Shown one piece after another: positions 1-7,995 of a stretch of DNA of 64,000 nt (the stretch's first letter is position 1; every line of letters begins with the position of its first letter). The position numbers and the translations under genes were made by a program. The stretch comes from JAOUEA01 sp963821935 (GTDB lineage Bacteria > Actinomycetota > UBA4738 > HRBIN12). The stretch covers positions 86,041-150,040 of the forward strand of contig CAWGFM010000003.1 in NCBI GenBank assembly GCA_963821935.1, read 5' to 3'. A model generated the notes under the pieces. The model did no database searches and was not told the origin of the DNA. It saw only the letters and a list, made by a program, of their open reading frames with translations.

Positions 1-134
1 CCGTAGCGAGGACCGAGATCGGCTACATCGTGTTGGTACTCCTTGCGGCGGCTGCCTTCCTCGTGCTTCGCCGCTCACATCTGCGACAGGCTGACGCGCC
101 ATCCACCCTGGCCGAGCGATCGAGCGGCCCCTAA
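1..134 (+). CDS. C-terminal end of a membrane protein (5' end outside window)
   Basis: An open frame enters from the left edge (codons in phase with position 3) and ends at TAA 132-134, giving about 44 residues. They start with a hydrophobic helix (IGYIVLVLLAAAAFLVLRR) and finish with a short polar, probably cytoplasmic tail. The arginines just after the helix suggest a stop-transfer anchor. Nothing in this fragment identifies a family, and the frame could be fortuitous. Confidence 0.4.
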   Translation, partial: VARTEIGYIVLVLLAAAAFLVLRRSHLRQADAPSTLAERSSGP

Positions 135-156
135 CACGCCTGTAGATGGCGGAGTG

Positions 157-564
157 CTAGCGGTTCCTTTCGACGTCGGCCAGGTCGCGACCGTGCACGG
201 TCAGCGCCCAGACCACTGACACCGCGATCGCGATGATGACGATCCCCCAGACCGGATACCAAGGCAGCCACGCGAATCCGACGAACGCGCTGATCACCGC
301 CATGATCACGCCGACGGTGCGAGCCCACAGTGCTCCGCTGAAGAGCGCGGCACCAGCGAGGAAGACGACGATGCCGAGGATCAGGTGGATCCAACCCCAC
401 GTCGAGGCATCGAACTGGAAGACGTATTCCCTCGTGGTGGTGTAGAACGCGTCGTTCAGGATGGCGATGATCCCCGCCATCACGTGGAACCCACCGATCA
501 AGATCATCATGAACGCCGCGAACGTCGTCCATCCGACGGCCCAGCCACTCGGTCGTTCTGACAT
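157..564 (-). CDS. DUF7144-type four-helix membrane protein
   Basis: This 135-residue protein has four hydrophobic segments. It resembles the actinobacterial DUF7144 family, with motifs such as GWAVGWTTFAAFMMILIGG, the ALxNDxFY-like segment and a TTREYVFQFDASTWGWIHL stretch before helix 2. The longer open frame reaches 672, but the ATG at 564 is preceded by a strong Shine-Dalgarno run (GGAGGAGAGGAA), so that start was chosen. The function of the family is not known; it probably sits in the cytoplasmic membrane. It is followed on the same strand side by unrelated small genes and does not form an obvious operon. Confidence 0.75.
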   Translation of the reverse strand: MSERPSGWAVGWTTFAAFMMILIGGFHVMAGIIAILNDAFYTTTREYVFQFDASTWGWIHLILGIVVFLAGAALFSGALWARTVGVIMAVISAFVGFAWLPWYPVWGIVIIAIAVSVVWALTVHGRDLADVERNR

Positions 565-652
565 TTCCTCTCCTCCCAGACACTCGGTACCGTGACGATA
601 GCTTTCATCTCGCTCAATGGCGGGGTGCGTGCCCAAGTTTCTGGGCAGTTGC

Positions 653-1315
653 TCAGCCTCCGGTTTCCTCATGCGGCGACGCTACTGGCTTCGACTCAGG
701 GGAGCCCTTCTGCCGAAGCCAGATCGACAACACTACGATCGCTCCTACCGCCACGAACTCGCTCTGCCAGTTCTGGAAGGACTGGAACCAGAAGGTCGAA
801 GTCGTCACGAACTGTCCGACGCCGACCGGTGCCTCGCCGTGGGCCACCCGCTCGGCGCTGAACTCACGGGCGCCCCCCAGCGCGTGGAGGGCGATCGAAA
901 TCACGAAGAGAACCAAGAACGCGAGGCCCAACGAGTTTTCGTAGAGCAGGAGTCGCCACCCGCCTGAGCGAACCGGTCCGGGGGCGTCGTCCTTGTCGCG
1001 CAGAGCCCTCGGGTCGGTGTCAAGCTCGGAATCACCGCTGACCGACTTGGACTCCGCCGATCCCTTCTGCACCAGCCATACGGTGAGGACGACGAAGGCA
1101 CCCATCTGGAGGAACTCGCTCTCCCAATTCTCGAAGGTGGCCTCCACGAAGTGCCCAGTCGTGAGGTAGGACCCGAAACTGACGGTCTGCTCGTCGTGAT
1201 CCTCCCTAGCGCTGTTGAAGGACCGCCAACCGGTGACGCTCTGACCGGCGAGGAAGATGGCGAAGAGGCTGAACATGACGATCGACAGACCGTTCTCTCG
1301 CAACCGCTTCGGCAT
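653..1315 (-). CDS. DUF6766-type membrane protein with two homologous halves
   Basis: The protein has about 220 residues and belongs, by its motifs, to the DUF6766 family of actinobacterial membrane proteins of unknown role. It is an internal duplication. Each half has an N-terminal helix, then a GWRSFN/GAREFS-like segment, a T..F...F.NWESEF or NWQSEF motif, a second helix and a QKGSxESK end. The halves cover about residues 5-90 and 125-215, joined by a charged linker. ATG codons lie at 1318 and 1315; the second leaves better spacing to the GGAAGGGAG ribosome site. tRNA-Ala lies 62 nt upstream on the same strand, so co-transcription is possible. Confidence 0.75.
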   Translation of the reverse strand: MPKRLRENGLSIVMFSLFAIFLAGQSVTGWRSFNSAREDHDEQTVSFGSYLTTGHFVEATFENWESEFLQMGAFVVLTVWLVQKGSAESKSVSGDSELDTDPRALRDKDDAPGPVRSGGWRLLLYENSLGLAFLVLFVISIALHALGGAREFSAERVAHGEAPVGVGQFVTTSTFWFQSFQNWQSEFVAVGAIVVLSIWLRQKGSPESKPVASPHEETGG

Positions 1316-1377
1316 CATGCTCCCTTCCCTGCCGGGTAGGACGGGCGAAGCTGAAGGCTCAAGGTCGAAAGCGGAAG

Positions 1378-1450
1378 TGGACCCAAGGGGAGTCGAACCC
1401 CTGACCTCTTGGCTGCCAGCCAAGCGCTCTACCAGCTGAGCTATGGGCCC
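1378..1450 (-). tRNA. tRNA-Ala (anticodon GGC)
   Basis: The minus strand folds into a cloverleaf of 73 nt. The acceptor GGGCCCA pairs with TGGGTCC with one G-U pair. The D stem is GCTC/GAGC, the anticodon stem CTTGG/CCAAG encloses the loop CTGGCAG, and the T stem AGGGG/CCCCT encloses TTCGACT. The central loop bases GGC read alanine GCC codons. The discriminator is A and no CCA is encoded after it. Confidence 0.95.
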
Positions 1451-1530
1451 GCGATCGGAGCCGCCATCCTACCGCCCGTTCCCGTCGACGCCCGGTCACG
1501 TTTCGACGGGAAGATCGTGGCTCTGGTGCC

Positions 1531-1559
1531 TTGTTGTTCGCGCCGTCAACACGTAGGGT
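1531..1559 (+). promoter_or_regulatory. candidate promoter for the LamG-domain gene
   Basis: TTGTTG at 1531-1536 and TAGGGT at 1554-1559 are separated by 17 nt and lie about 75 nt before the start codon. They match housekeeping-sigma -35 and -10 elements only moderately. This is a reading by eye. Confidence 0.3.
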
Positions 1560-1634
1560 TCGAGTATCGGAACGGGGGACAGGCGTAGGTTCCGAAGCAC
1601 ATCCGAGTGAGGGTAGGTCCTCGGAGGAGGTTCC

Positions 1635-2369
1635 ATGAGAAGGCAGTTCCGCAGATTCGTCATGCTCTGCACCGTGATGGCGGTGGGCGTGGTGATGATC
1701 GGCTCGTCCACGCCCGTCGATGCAGCGGCCAATGTCCCGCTGGCCAACTGGCAGATGAACGAAGGACCCGGTGCATCGACCATGGTCGACAGCAGCGGCA
1801 ACGGCATCAACGGCAGCATCGGCAGCGCGGTGATCACCGGCAACAACCAAAACGGTGTCACCTTCTACCGCTGGACCAGCACACAACCGAACCAGCCGCC
1901 CACCAAGCCAGAACGACTGATCCAGGTCAACGACAGCCGGCTCAACCCCGGCACCCGCGACTACGCGATCACGATCAGGTTCCGGACGACGCACGACTAC
2001 GGCAACATGATCCAGAAAGGGCAGTCCGGAGCGCAGGGTGGCTACTTCAAGTGGCAGATCCCGAACGGCAAGGTCGGTTGCCTGTTCCGCGGCCGGTCCA
2101 CGTCGGGCGCGGTGCAGAGCAAGTCGGTGAACTCCGGCGACATACCGCTCAACGACGGTCAGTGGCACGTCGTGACGTGCGAGCGCACGGCCACCAGGCT
2201 GACCATGACCATCGACAACACCCGCACCCGGAAGGCGAACGGTCCCACGGGCAGCATCAGCAACAACGTGCCGCTCACGATCGCCGGCAAGAAGAACTGC
2301 GACCAGATCGAGACCACCTGCGACTACTTCGCGGGCGAGATCGACTACATCAAGATCGAGACCAGCTAG
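1635..2369 (+). CDS. secreted LamG (concanavalin A-like) domain protein
   Basis: The 244-residue product begins with an Sec-type signal peptide (basic MRRQFRR, hydrophobic core to about residue 27, AxA-like site near DAAA 29-32). The mature part matches the LamG/laminin-G-like jelly roll: ANWQMNE at the start, AITIRFRTT, FKWQIPNGKVGC, DGQWHVVTCER, a cysteine pair in CDQIETTCDYF and the closing strand AGEIDYIKIE. Such domains bind carbohydrate or protein ligands outside the cell; no catalytic domain is attached. The ATG at 1635 follows GGAGG with 5 nt spacing. It is a single gene, convergent with rsfS. Confidence 0.85.
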   Translation: MRRQFRRFVMLCTVMAVGVVMIGSSTPVDAAANVPLANWQMNEGPGASTMVDSSGNGINGSIGSAVITGNNQNGVTFYRWTSTQPNQPPTKPERLIQVNDSRLNPGTRDYAITIRFRTTHDYGNMIQKGQSGAQGGYFKWQIPNGKVGCLFRGRSTSGAVQSKSVNSGDIPLNDGQWHVVTCERTATRLTMTIDNTRTRKANGPTGSISNNVPLTIAGKKNCDQIETTCDYFAGEIDYIKIETS

Positions 2370-2378
2370 TCAGCTCGA

Positions 2379-2423
2379 GACCGACCGCACCCGTCGGCGT
2401 CAGCGAACGCCGGCGGGTCGGTC
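2379..2423. terminator. bidirectional hairpin between the LamG gene and rsfS
   Basis: An inverted repeat has outer arms GACCGACC (2379-2386) and GGTCGGTC (2416-2423). Inner arms CGTCGGCGT and ACGCCGGCG pair with one wobble, around a short loop. It overlaps the last codons of rsfS and follows the LamG stop codon by about 10 nt, so it could end transcription from both sides. No T-tract follows, which is common in high-GC actinobacteria. Confidence 0.5.
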
Positions 2424-2771
2424 CGGTTCCCACGCCAGACGCGGAGCATCGCTCCACAGGCGTTCCAGGTCGTAGTACGCGCGCTCTTCGGAACCGAATA
2501 CGTGGACGACCACGTCCACGTAGTCCAGCAGCCACCAACCCGCTTCCGGCTCGCCTTCGCGCCGGACGGGCTTGACGCCCATCTCGCGCAGCGCCGACTC
2601 GACGGCGTCGATCACCGTGCGGATCTGCCGATGCGACGTGGCCGTGCAGATCACGAAGTGATCGGTGATGACGATGATGCCGTGCACATCGAGGATGACG
2701 ACGTCTTCGGCTTGCTTGGCCGAGGCGGCCAGGGCGGCCGCGATGGCCACGTCGCGGCTTGGTGGCAGCAC
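2400..2771 (-). CDS. rsfS: ribosomal silencing factor RsfS
   Basis: RsfS binds ribosomal protein L14 and blocks joining of the subunits when nutrients are scarce. The 123-residue product carries the family core: AEDVVILDVHG, ITDHFVICTATSHRQ, an amphipathic helix ending EALREMG-like, and GWWLLDYVDVVVHVF. The ORF can be extended to a TTG at 2813, but that would overlap the upstream gene by 32 nt. The GTG at 2771 follows that gene's stop by 10 nt and has GAGGGC upstream, so it is preferred. It is the last gene of the obgE-nadD-LytR_C-rsfS run, an order conserved in actinobacteria. Confidence 0.92.
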   Translation of the reverse strand: MLPPSRDVAIAAALAASAKQAEDVVILDVHGIIVITDHFVICTATSHRQIRTVIDAVESALREMGVKPVRREGEPEAGWWLLDYVDVVVHVFGSEERAYYDLERLWSDAPRLAWEPDRPAGVR

Positions 2772-2781
2772 GACGCTGCCC

Positions 2782-3927
2782 TCACTCGTCCTCTGCCGTC
2801 CCGCCTTCGTCAACCGTGAAGTCCTTCCCGACGACGATCAGCACGTCGCCGATACCCGATGGTACCTGGGACACACGGACACGCCCGACCCCCAGCGCAT
2901 CGTGCGCCCGCTGGGCGTCCTCCTCGTAGGCGCTCCCGTTTGCGAACACGTCCGTCTTGGCCACGTCGAACGTCTGCGCGTTCTGGGAGAGCGTGACGCG
3001 GAACCCGGCGGGGATCAGCTGCGCGCCCACGATCTCTCCCACGCCGGCTTCACCGTTGCCGTTCTGCACGATGACGGGCGTCGGTGGTGTCGATCCGAAC
3101 GAGTCAGCCATGATGCGATCGAGCTCGTCGTACTTGGGCACACGGATCGTGCCGGCGATCACCGTGGTCGGGATCTGCGTCATGTCGGCGCCCTGGGCAC
3201 CCGCGAACACCGTCGCCGCCGCCTGGGCGTCGTCGGTCTCGACGAGATCGGTCGACTCCAGCGCGGGTGGGTCCGACAGCAGGGCCGTCAGCACGATCTC
3301 CCACCGGGTGGCGGCATCGTCCGTGCTCCCCGCCAGGAAGGCTTTGGTCTGCCGACCCGACAGCGTGAGCGCCCCCGGACCGAGGCTCCCGGACTTGGTT
3401 GGGTAGGACTCCCCCAGGTTCAGTTGCAGGCCGTCCGCGCGCTCGGCGAGATCGCTGATCCCCTGCAGACCCAGGACCGCGTAGCCGTCCAGCCAGGTCC
3501 CCGCCATGTTCGACAGGTCGATGCGCATGGACTCGGCCGGCAGCCCGGCCACTTCAGCGGTGCCGATCTCACCCTGCCCCGGGCCGACGATCGTGAGGTC
3601 CTGGGGAACGGGCATGAAGGCGGCGGGACGCTCGCTCGTGCCGGCGCCGATGATGGCCAGCATCGGGGCCGTCGTCCCTCGGACCTGGAACGCCAGGGTG
3701 GTAGGCCCCCCGGCGTCGACGGTGACGGCGTCGGCGCCACCTTCGTCGGTGGGCGTGTCCTCGCCGCCACGGGTCACAGCGAACGCCAGCACGCCGATCG
3801 CAGCCACCGCCGCCAGCCCCACGACCCCTGCCTCCATCCAGCGGCGGCGGCGTTGGGCCGAACGCCGCGCGCGCGAGCCGCGCACAGGCGTCACACGGGC
3901 GGGACCGCGCTCCGGCGCCGAGCTCAT
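2782..3927 (-). CDS. membrane-anchored LytR_C domain protein with degenerate LCP-like region
   Basis: The 381-residue protein has a basic cytoplasmic N-terminus, one membrane helix (about residues 33-51, AGVVGLAAVAAIGVLAFAV) and an extracytoplasmic part. The middle (about 70-230) has the layout of an LCP domain, with an LDGYAVLGLQGISDLAE segment and GPGALTLSGRQTKAFL. The arginines that bind the polyprenyl phosphate in active LytR-CpsA-Psr ligases are not evident, so it may not be catalytic. The C-terminal 90 residues (TPVIVQNGNG ... RVRVSQVPSGIGDVLIVVGKDF) match the LytR_C domain. ATG overlaps the nadD stop as ATGA. Its place between nadD and rsfS is typical of actinobacteria; a cell-envelope role is inferred. 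Confidence 0.85.
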   Translation of the reverse strand: MSSAPERGPARVTPVRGSRARRSAQRRRRWMEAGVVGLAAVAAIGVLAFAVTRGGEDTPTDEGGADAVTVDAGGPTTLAFQVRGTTAPMLAIIGAGTSERPAAFMPVPQDLTIVGPGQGEIGTAEVAGLPAESMRIDLSNMAGTWLDGYAVLGLQGISDLAERADGLQLNLGESYPTKSGSLGPGALTLSGRQTKAFLAGSTDDAATRWEIVLTALLSDPPALESTDLVETDDAQAAATVFAGAQGADMTQIPTTVIAGTIRVPKYDELDRIMADSFGSTPPTPVIVQNGNGEAGVGEIVGAQLIPAGFRVTLSQNAQTFDVAKTDVFANGSAYEEDAQRAHDALGVGRVRVSQVPSGIGDVLIVVGKDFTVDEGGTAEDE

Positions 3928-4520
3928 CGGTAGAGCTCCGCCTTCTCGATGTAGCTCTTGACGCCTTCGGGGACCAGGTAGCGGATGGGGCTGCCCCCGT
4001 GCACCCTGCGTCGAACGTCCGTGGACGAGATCGCCAGGGCAGGGATGTTCATGACCGTGATGTCCGGGGTGCTGGTGGAGGCATGCGCCTCGAACGCGGC
4101 GATGTCGTAGCCGGGGCGGGTCGCGGCGATGAAATGTGCCAGTCCGAACAGCTCTTGCTGGTCCTTCCACTGGAAGATCTCGACCACCGCGTCGGCTCCG
4201 GTCACGAAGAACAGATCGACGTCCTCACCCATCTCGGTCTTCAAGCCGCGCAGCGTGTCGACCGTGTACGTGGGACCGTCCCGGTCGATCTCCATGCGGG
4301 ACACGCGGAACAACGGGTTGGACGCGGTCGCGATGACGGTCATGAGGTAGCGGTCCTCGGCATGCGAGACGACCCCATGGGCCTTCATCCACGGCCGACC
4401 CGTCGGCACGAAGACCACCCCGTCCAGGCGGAACTGATGCAGGGCCTCCTCGGCCGTGACCAGGTGTCCGTAGTGGATGGGATCGAACGTGCCGCCCATG
4501 ACACCGAGGCGCGTTCCCAC
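3924..4520 (-). CDS. nadD: nicotinate-nucleotide adenylyltransferase
   Basis: NadD transfers AMP from ATP to nicotinate mononucleotide, giving deamido-NAD, in de novo and salvage NAD synthesis. The 198-residue sequence has the nucleotidyltransferase signature GGTFDPIHYGH (residues 9-19), the substrate segment VPTGRPWMK, TYTVDTLRGL and the C-terminal ISSTDVRRRV motif. The start is GTG at 4520; the next ATG would cut into the first beta strand. It overlaps the following LytR_C gene by 4 nt and follows the DinB-like gene by 4 nt. Confidence 0.96.
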   Translation of the reverse strand: MGTRLGVMGGTFDPIHYGHLVTAEEALHQFRLDGVVFVPTGRPWMKAHGVVSHAEDRYLMTVIATASNPLFRVSRMEIDRDGPTYTVDTLRGLKTEMGEDVDLFFVTGADAVVEIFQWKDQQELFGLAHFIAATRPGYDIAAFEAHASTSTPDITVMNIPALAISSTDVRRRVHGGSPIRYLVPEGVKSYIEKAELYR

Positions 4521-4524
4521 GAAC

Positions 4525-4962
4525 CTATCCTAGCCACGCCTCCAGGTCGTTCACGTGTTTCACGAGATGGAGTGGTCCGCTCTCTTCGAACCACTCCCAG
4601 GCGAGCGGCGTCACCTCGGGCATCGAAGCCAACCCCTCCACCATGCGTCGTCGGGCGGGCTCGAGCGCCGTCCGCACCTCCTGGGGGTCCATCGTGCGCG
4701 AACGTTCGAACCATTCGTCGTTCTGGCGATCGATGGCCTCGCGGGTCTCCTCGTCCGGATCGAAGGTGCCCTCGCGCATGCGCTCCAGCTGGGTGGCGCA
4801 GTCCTGCATCCACGCCGCGAGGTGGAACATCACGTCCTTTGGCGACCAGCCCTCGGGCGTGACGGACGGCTCCTCGAACCGGTCCTCGGGGATCCGCTCG
4901 TAGACGTCACCGAGCGCTCGCCACTGCTCGGCCTCGTCCTCCAGCAGCCGCGTCGGATCCAT
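4525..4962 (-). CDS. DinB/YfiT-like four-helix protein
   Basis: The 145-residue protein looks like the DinB/mycothiol-transferase superfamily. It has an N-terminal helix, GWSPKDVMFHLAAWMQD supplying a first histidine, and a C-terminal GPLHLVKHVNDLEAW with further histidines that could complete a three-His metal site. The specific reaction is unknown; relatives include thiol-dependent transferases and isomerases. The ATG at 4962 overlaps the obgE stop as TGATG, implying translational coupling. This gene takes the place between obgE and nadD where many actinobacteria have proB/proA. Confidence 0.7.
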   Translation of the reverse strand: MDPTRLLEDEAEQWRALGDVYERIPEDRFEEPSVTPEGWSPKDVMFHLAAWMQDCATQLERMREGTFDPDEETREAIDRQNDEWFERSRTMDPQEVRTALEPARRRMVEGLASMPEVTPLAWEWFEESGPLHLVKHVNDLEAWLG

Positions 4963-6239
4963 CAACCGTCCTCATCCTCGTCGCCGGCGGGTTCGGTGGG
5001 ATCGGGCAGGAACTCGAACACCCGGTCGAGGATGGCGACCTCGTCACCGTGACGCGCGCCCAGTGCGGCGAGCTGGCGTTCCACACCGTCTTTCACCAGT
5101 CGCTGCTGCAGCCGCTCGACGTCGCGGTCATCGTCCATGTCGGCTTCCGAGACCCATCGCTCCACACCCCTGCCCTCGACGCGCCACCGGCGGCCGTCAC
5201 CTTCACGGGTGATCGTGAACCGGGGGCGGCCCGGTCGCAGCACCACGAATGGCGATCGTTCGGGCTCGGCCTCGGCAGCCTCGTCGGACAGGAGCCCCAA
5301 CCGCTCGAGGAGCTCCTCGACGCCTGCTCCGGTCATGGCCGAGACGGCCAGGGCGTGCGGCGCGATCGCAGCTGCCACGGCCGAGGGGTCTTCCACCAGG
5401 TCTGCTTTCGAGCCCACCACGATCGAGGGACGATCCGCGAGATCGGGATCGTAGGCGGCGAGCTCCTCACGGAGCGTCGCGAGGTCGGCGACTGCGTCGG
5501 GCGTGGCCAGGTCGACGACCAGCACGAGCGCGCGACATCGAACGATGTGCCGCAGGAAGCGGTGCCCCAGGCCCTTGCCGCCGCTGGCGCCTTCCACCAG
5601 TCCGGGGATGTCGGCCACGACGAATCGGTCGTCGTCCCGACCTGCAACCCCAAGGTTCGGCGTCAGGGTGGTGAACGGATAGTCGGCGATCTTGGGTTTG
5701 GCGGCGGTCAGGCGGGACAACAACGTGGACTTGCCCGCGTTGGGCAGGCCCACCAGGCCCACATCGGCCACGGTGCGCAGCTCGACACGCACGCGCCGTT
5801 CCTCCCCGCTCTCTCCCGGTTCCGCGGTGCGAGGAACCCGGTTGCGCGGTCCGGCGAACGCCACGTTGCCACGTCCGCCACGCCCTCCCGCCGCCACGAT
5901 CGCGCGGGCGCCCTCCCCCACCAGATCAGCGATGAGTCCGGCCTCGTCCATGACCACGGTGCCGTCGGGGACCGGCACGATGAGGTCCTTCCCGGAGGCA
6001 CCCTCGCGCCGCGAGTCCCGACCGGGAGCCCCGGGCGTTGCCCGCTGATGGGGATGCTCGGCGAGCCAGGACAGATCGTGCAGACCCTTCGTGACCTCGA
6101 ACACGATGGAGCCGCCGTTGCCCCCCGACCCACCGTCCGGTCCGCCGCGCGGCTTGTACGGTTCCGAATGCAAGGACGCGGAGCCGTTGCCCCCTCGGCC
6201 GGCTTCCAGGTACGCGATGCACTCGTCGACGAACGCCAC
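4962..6239 (-). CDS. obgE: GTPase Obg (ObgE/CgtA)
   Basis: Obg is an essential GTPase that acts in 50S subunit assembly and stress control. The 425 residues show three domains. First is the glycine-rich Obg fold (1-158; GGNGSASL, GGPDGGSGGNGGS). Next is the G domain, with P-loop GLPNAGKST near 165, switch DYPFTTLTPNLGV, DIPGLVEGA, GSKAD and SAMTG. Last is the C-terminal OCT domain (about 340-410). The start is GTG at 6239. It lies downstream of rplU and rpmA, with an intervening plus-strand gene at 6263-6715, and is coupled to the DinB-like gene behind it. Confidence 0.97.
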   Translation of the reverse strand: MAFVDECIAYLEAGRGGNGSASLHSEPYKPRGGPDGGSGGNGGSIVFEVTKGLHDLSWLAEHPHQRATPGAPGRDSRREGASGKDLIVPVPDGTVVMDEAGLIADLVGEGARAIVAAGGRGGRGNVAFAGPRNRVPRTAEPGESGEERRVRVELRTVADVGLVGLPNAGKSTLLSRLTAAKPKIADYPFTTLTPNLGVAGRDDDRFVVADIPGLVEGASGGKGLGHRFLRHIVRCRALVLVVDLATPDAVADLATLREELAAYDPDLADRPSIVVGSKADLVEDPSAVAAAIAPHALAVSAMTGAGVEELLERLGLLSDEAAEAEPERSPFVVLRPGRPRFTITREGDGRRWRVEGRGVERWVSEADMDDDRDVERLQQRLVKDGVERQLAALGARHGDEVAILDRVFEFLPDPTEPAGDEDEDG

Positions 6240-6262
6240 CCCTACACCCTAGTGTGGCTCCC

Positions 6263-6715
6263 ATGCCGGAACCGACCACCGTGTGGATGGTGCGCCTGCG
6301 CAAGGGCGAGATGGGAGAACGCAAGGGCCTGCTCACGCTCGACGACGAGGGCCTCGTCTTCAGGGACGAGTCTCTGGAGCAGGTTCGCGTCGTGCGCTTC
6401 GCACAGATGCGGCGGGCGAAGCGTGTGAAAGGCTCGCCCATCTTGCTGGTGAGCCACGAGGACGACGAGCGTGGCGCGAAGGAGACGGCCTTCTACTTCA
6501 CCCCGCCTCCACCACTCACGCCGGGGGATCCCTTCGCAGTGACGGAGAGCTCGGGATCCATGGGGCGTCCGATGAACCCGCTGGCGGCCATGCGACGCAA
6601 CTCGAAACGCCGGCACATGCGCGACAACGTGCGCTATCTGACCGCGAAATCAGGGAGCAGGAAACCCGAGATCAACGCCTGGGTACAGGAGATCACCGAG
6701 CGACTGAACGGTTGA
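6263..6715 (+). CDS. hypothetical basic protein, PH-like start
   Basis: The 150-residue protein is of unknown function. The N-terminal 60 residues alternate strands (TVWMVRLRKGEMG, GLLTLDDEGLVFRDE, VRVVRFAQMRRAKRV, PILLVSHED) like a small PH/GRAM-type sandwich. A proline-rich linker and a basic segment with RRNSKRRHMRDNVRY follow, ending in an amphipathic helix. The ATG at 6263 is preceded by a possible -10 (TAGTGT, 6250-6255) but no ribosome site, so the mRNA may be leaderless; a GTG at 6254 is in frame. It lies alone on the plus strand inside the rpmA-obgE junction, 23 nt from the obgE start. Confidence 0.7.
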   Translation: MPEPTTVWMVRLRKGEMGERKGLLTLDDEGLVFRDESLEQVRVVRFAQMRRAKRVKGSPILLVSHEDDERGAKETAFYFTPPPPLTPGDPFAVTESSGSMGRPMNPLAAMRRNSKRRHMRDNVRYLTAKSGSRKPEINAWVQEITERLNG

Positions 6716-6718
6716 GGA

Positions 6719-6973
6719 TTACTCGGCCGGAACGACCGTGGCGAACTTGCGACCCCGCGAGGATTCGAACGTGACCGTCCCTTCGCGCAACGCGAACAGC
6801 GTGTCGTCGCTGCCCTTGCCGACACCGTCACCGGGGTGGATCTTTGTGCCGCGCTGGCGCACGATGACGGAGCCCGCGGTGACGGTCTCGCCGCCGAAGG
6901 TCTTCACGCCCAGGAACTTGGCGTTGGAATCGCGGCCGTTTCGGGACGAGCCGCCGCCCTTCTTGTGTGCCAT
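6719..6973 (-). CDS. rpmA: 50S ribosomal protein L27
   Basis: Protein L27 sits near the peptidyl-transferase centre. The 84 residues start MAHKKGGGSSRNGRDSNAKF and continue with LGVKTFGGE, RQRGTKIHPG and GKGSDDTLFA, all hallmarks of L27. The exposed N-terminus starts directly with MAHKK, so no cleavable N-terminal extension of the Firmicute type is present. The ATG at 6973 has AGGACC just upstream. The gene follows rplU in the usual order. Confidence 0.98.
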   Translation of the reverse strand: MAHKKGGGSSRNGRDSNAKFLGVKTFGGETVTAGSVIVRQRGTKIHPGDGVGKGSDDTLFALREGTVTFESSRGRKFATVVPAE

Positions 6974-6992
6974 AGGTCCTCCAGGGTAACAA

Positions 6993-7010
6993 GCCGGGGC
7001 GAGCCCCGGC
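6993..7010. other. perfect hairpin in the rplU-rpmA spacer
   Basis: GCCGGGG, loop CGAG, CCCCGGC forms a perfect 7-8 bp stem between rplU and rpmA. The same core recurs in the clpX-clpP spacer at 39417-39437. It may act as an attenuator, processing signal or 3'-end stabiliser; no T-tract follows. Confidence 0.5.
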
Positions 7011-7022
7011 CGACGTGCCCGC

Positions 7023-7358
7023 CTACGACTCCTCGGTCTTCTTCTTCGTGGGGCCGAGCTTGACGTCTTCGATCTCGAGCAGGGTGCGGAGCTGGCGGTG
7101 GCCTCCTCGCTGGGCATACCCGCTCTTGGGCCGGTACTTGAAGATCTTGATCTTGTCGCCCTTCTTCTCTCCCAGCGGCTTCGCCGTGACGCTGGCCTTG
7201 GCTGCCTCGGCCCCCACGTGGGTCGCACCGTCGTCGTCGACCACCAACAGAGGGTGGAACGTGATCGTCTCGCCCTCGTGCACGATCTTCTCGACCTCGA
7301 TCACATCGCCGGTCTTCACCTTGTGTTGCTTGCCACCGGTCTTGATCACCGCATACAT
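7023..7358 (-). CDS. rplU: 50S ribosomal protein L21
   Basis: Protein L21 binds 23S rRNA in the large subunit. The 111 residues contain MYAVIKTGGKQHKV, GDVIEVEKI, the KPLGEKKGDKIKIFKYRPK-type core and the RGGHRQLRTLLEI signature (usually H-R-Q-x-x-T/L). The C-terminus is a short lysine-rich tail. Start ATG at 7358 follows GGAGGAACCG. In most actinobacteria rne lies directly upstream; here about 5.1 kb separates the two. Confidence 0.98.
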   Translation of the reverse strand: MYAVIKTGGKQHKVKTGDVIEVEKIVHEGETITFHPLLVVDDDGATHVGAEAAKASVTAKPLGEKKGDKIKIFKYRPKSGYAQRGGHRQLRTLLEIEDVKLGPTKKKTEES

Positions 7359-7468
7359 GTCGGTTCCTCCGCGCCCTCGTCAGGCGCCATCACGCGTCAG
7401 ACTTCGTAGTTGCTGCACTTACCGCTCGTTACCCCTCTGACCTGCACGTCTAGACCAGCTCACCCTCG

Positions 7469-7489
7469 AAGTTCGTTGAGGTTCGTTGG
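7469..7489. repeat. GTTCGTT direct-repeat pair, copy 1
   Basis: AAGTTCGTT, then GAG, then GTTCGTTGG: two GTTCGTT units with a 3-nt spacer. A near copy with a 4-nt spacer lies at 12376-12397, at the other end of the rplU-rne interruption and in the same orientation. Confidence 0.45.
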
Positions 7490-7989
7490 GAGGGGACGAA
7501 TCGAGGATAACAACAGGCAGGTGGTAGGGCATGCATGTTCTGGGGAGAGGAGGGGTCGGGCCGCCGTCCCACCACGCCCACGCGGGCGATCCGACCCGGG
7601 CGGGGGCAGGGCACCAAACCCTCGTCGATATGTTTGGGTGTTGTAGGTATATCTCTAAGCCTCACAAGCGATTCCGTGTAAGAGACTGCCCCAGGGGACC
7701 TACCTGCAACACGCCGTCGCCAATTACACGACAGTCACCGCAACGTCATGCTGTTCTCGCGACCAGCGTGTAAACAGCGCGACGTTGCGATGGCCCCGCA
7801 GGCCGTTTCGAGCGGTTGCCGCACGCCTTCGACAGCATCGCGTCGAACCTCCGTGAACTAGCCCAGGAACAGGACCCCATGGTTGGCGACGGTTCACGAA
7901 TGTCCCTTGGGCACGGACCGCCCCGCCAGCGGTTCATGAGAACGGCAACGGATGTCCAGAGGCTCGCGAGTGGTGTGGGTGGCGAACCG

Positions 7990-7995
7990 TATCCT
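7990..7995 (+). promoter_or_regulatory. -10 element of a likely leaderless GNAT transcript
   Basis: TATCCT ends 6 nt before the GTG start at 8002. Transcription would then begin at or next to the start codon, as is common for leaderless actinobacterial mRNAs. No good -35 was recognised. Confidence 0.35.

Noticed and set aside
7359..7500. Conserved L21 leader or riboswitch upstream of rplU
   Set aside because: No fold matching known ribosomal leader motifs could be drawn by hand; a covariance-model search would be needed.
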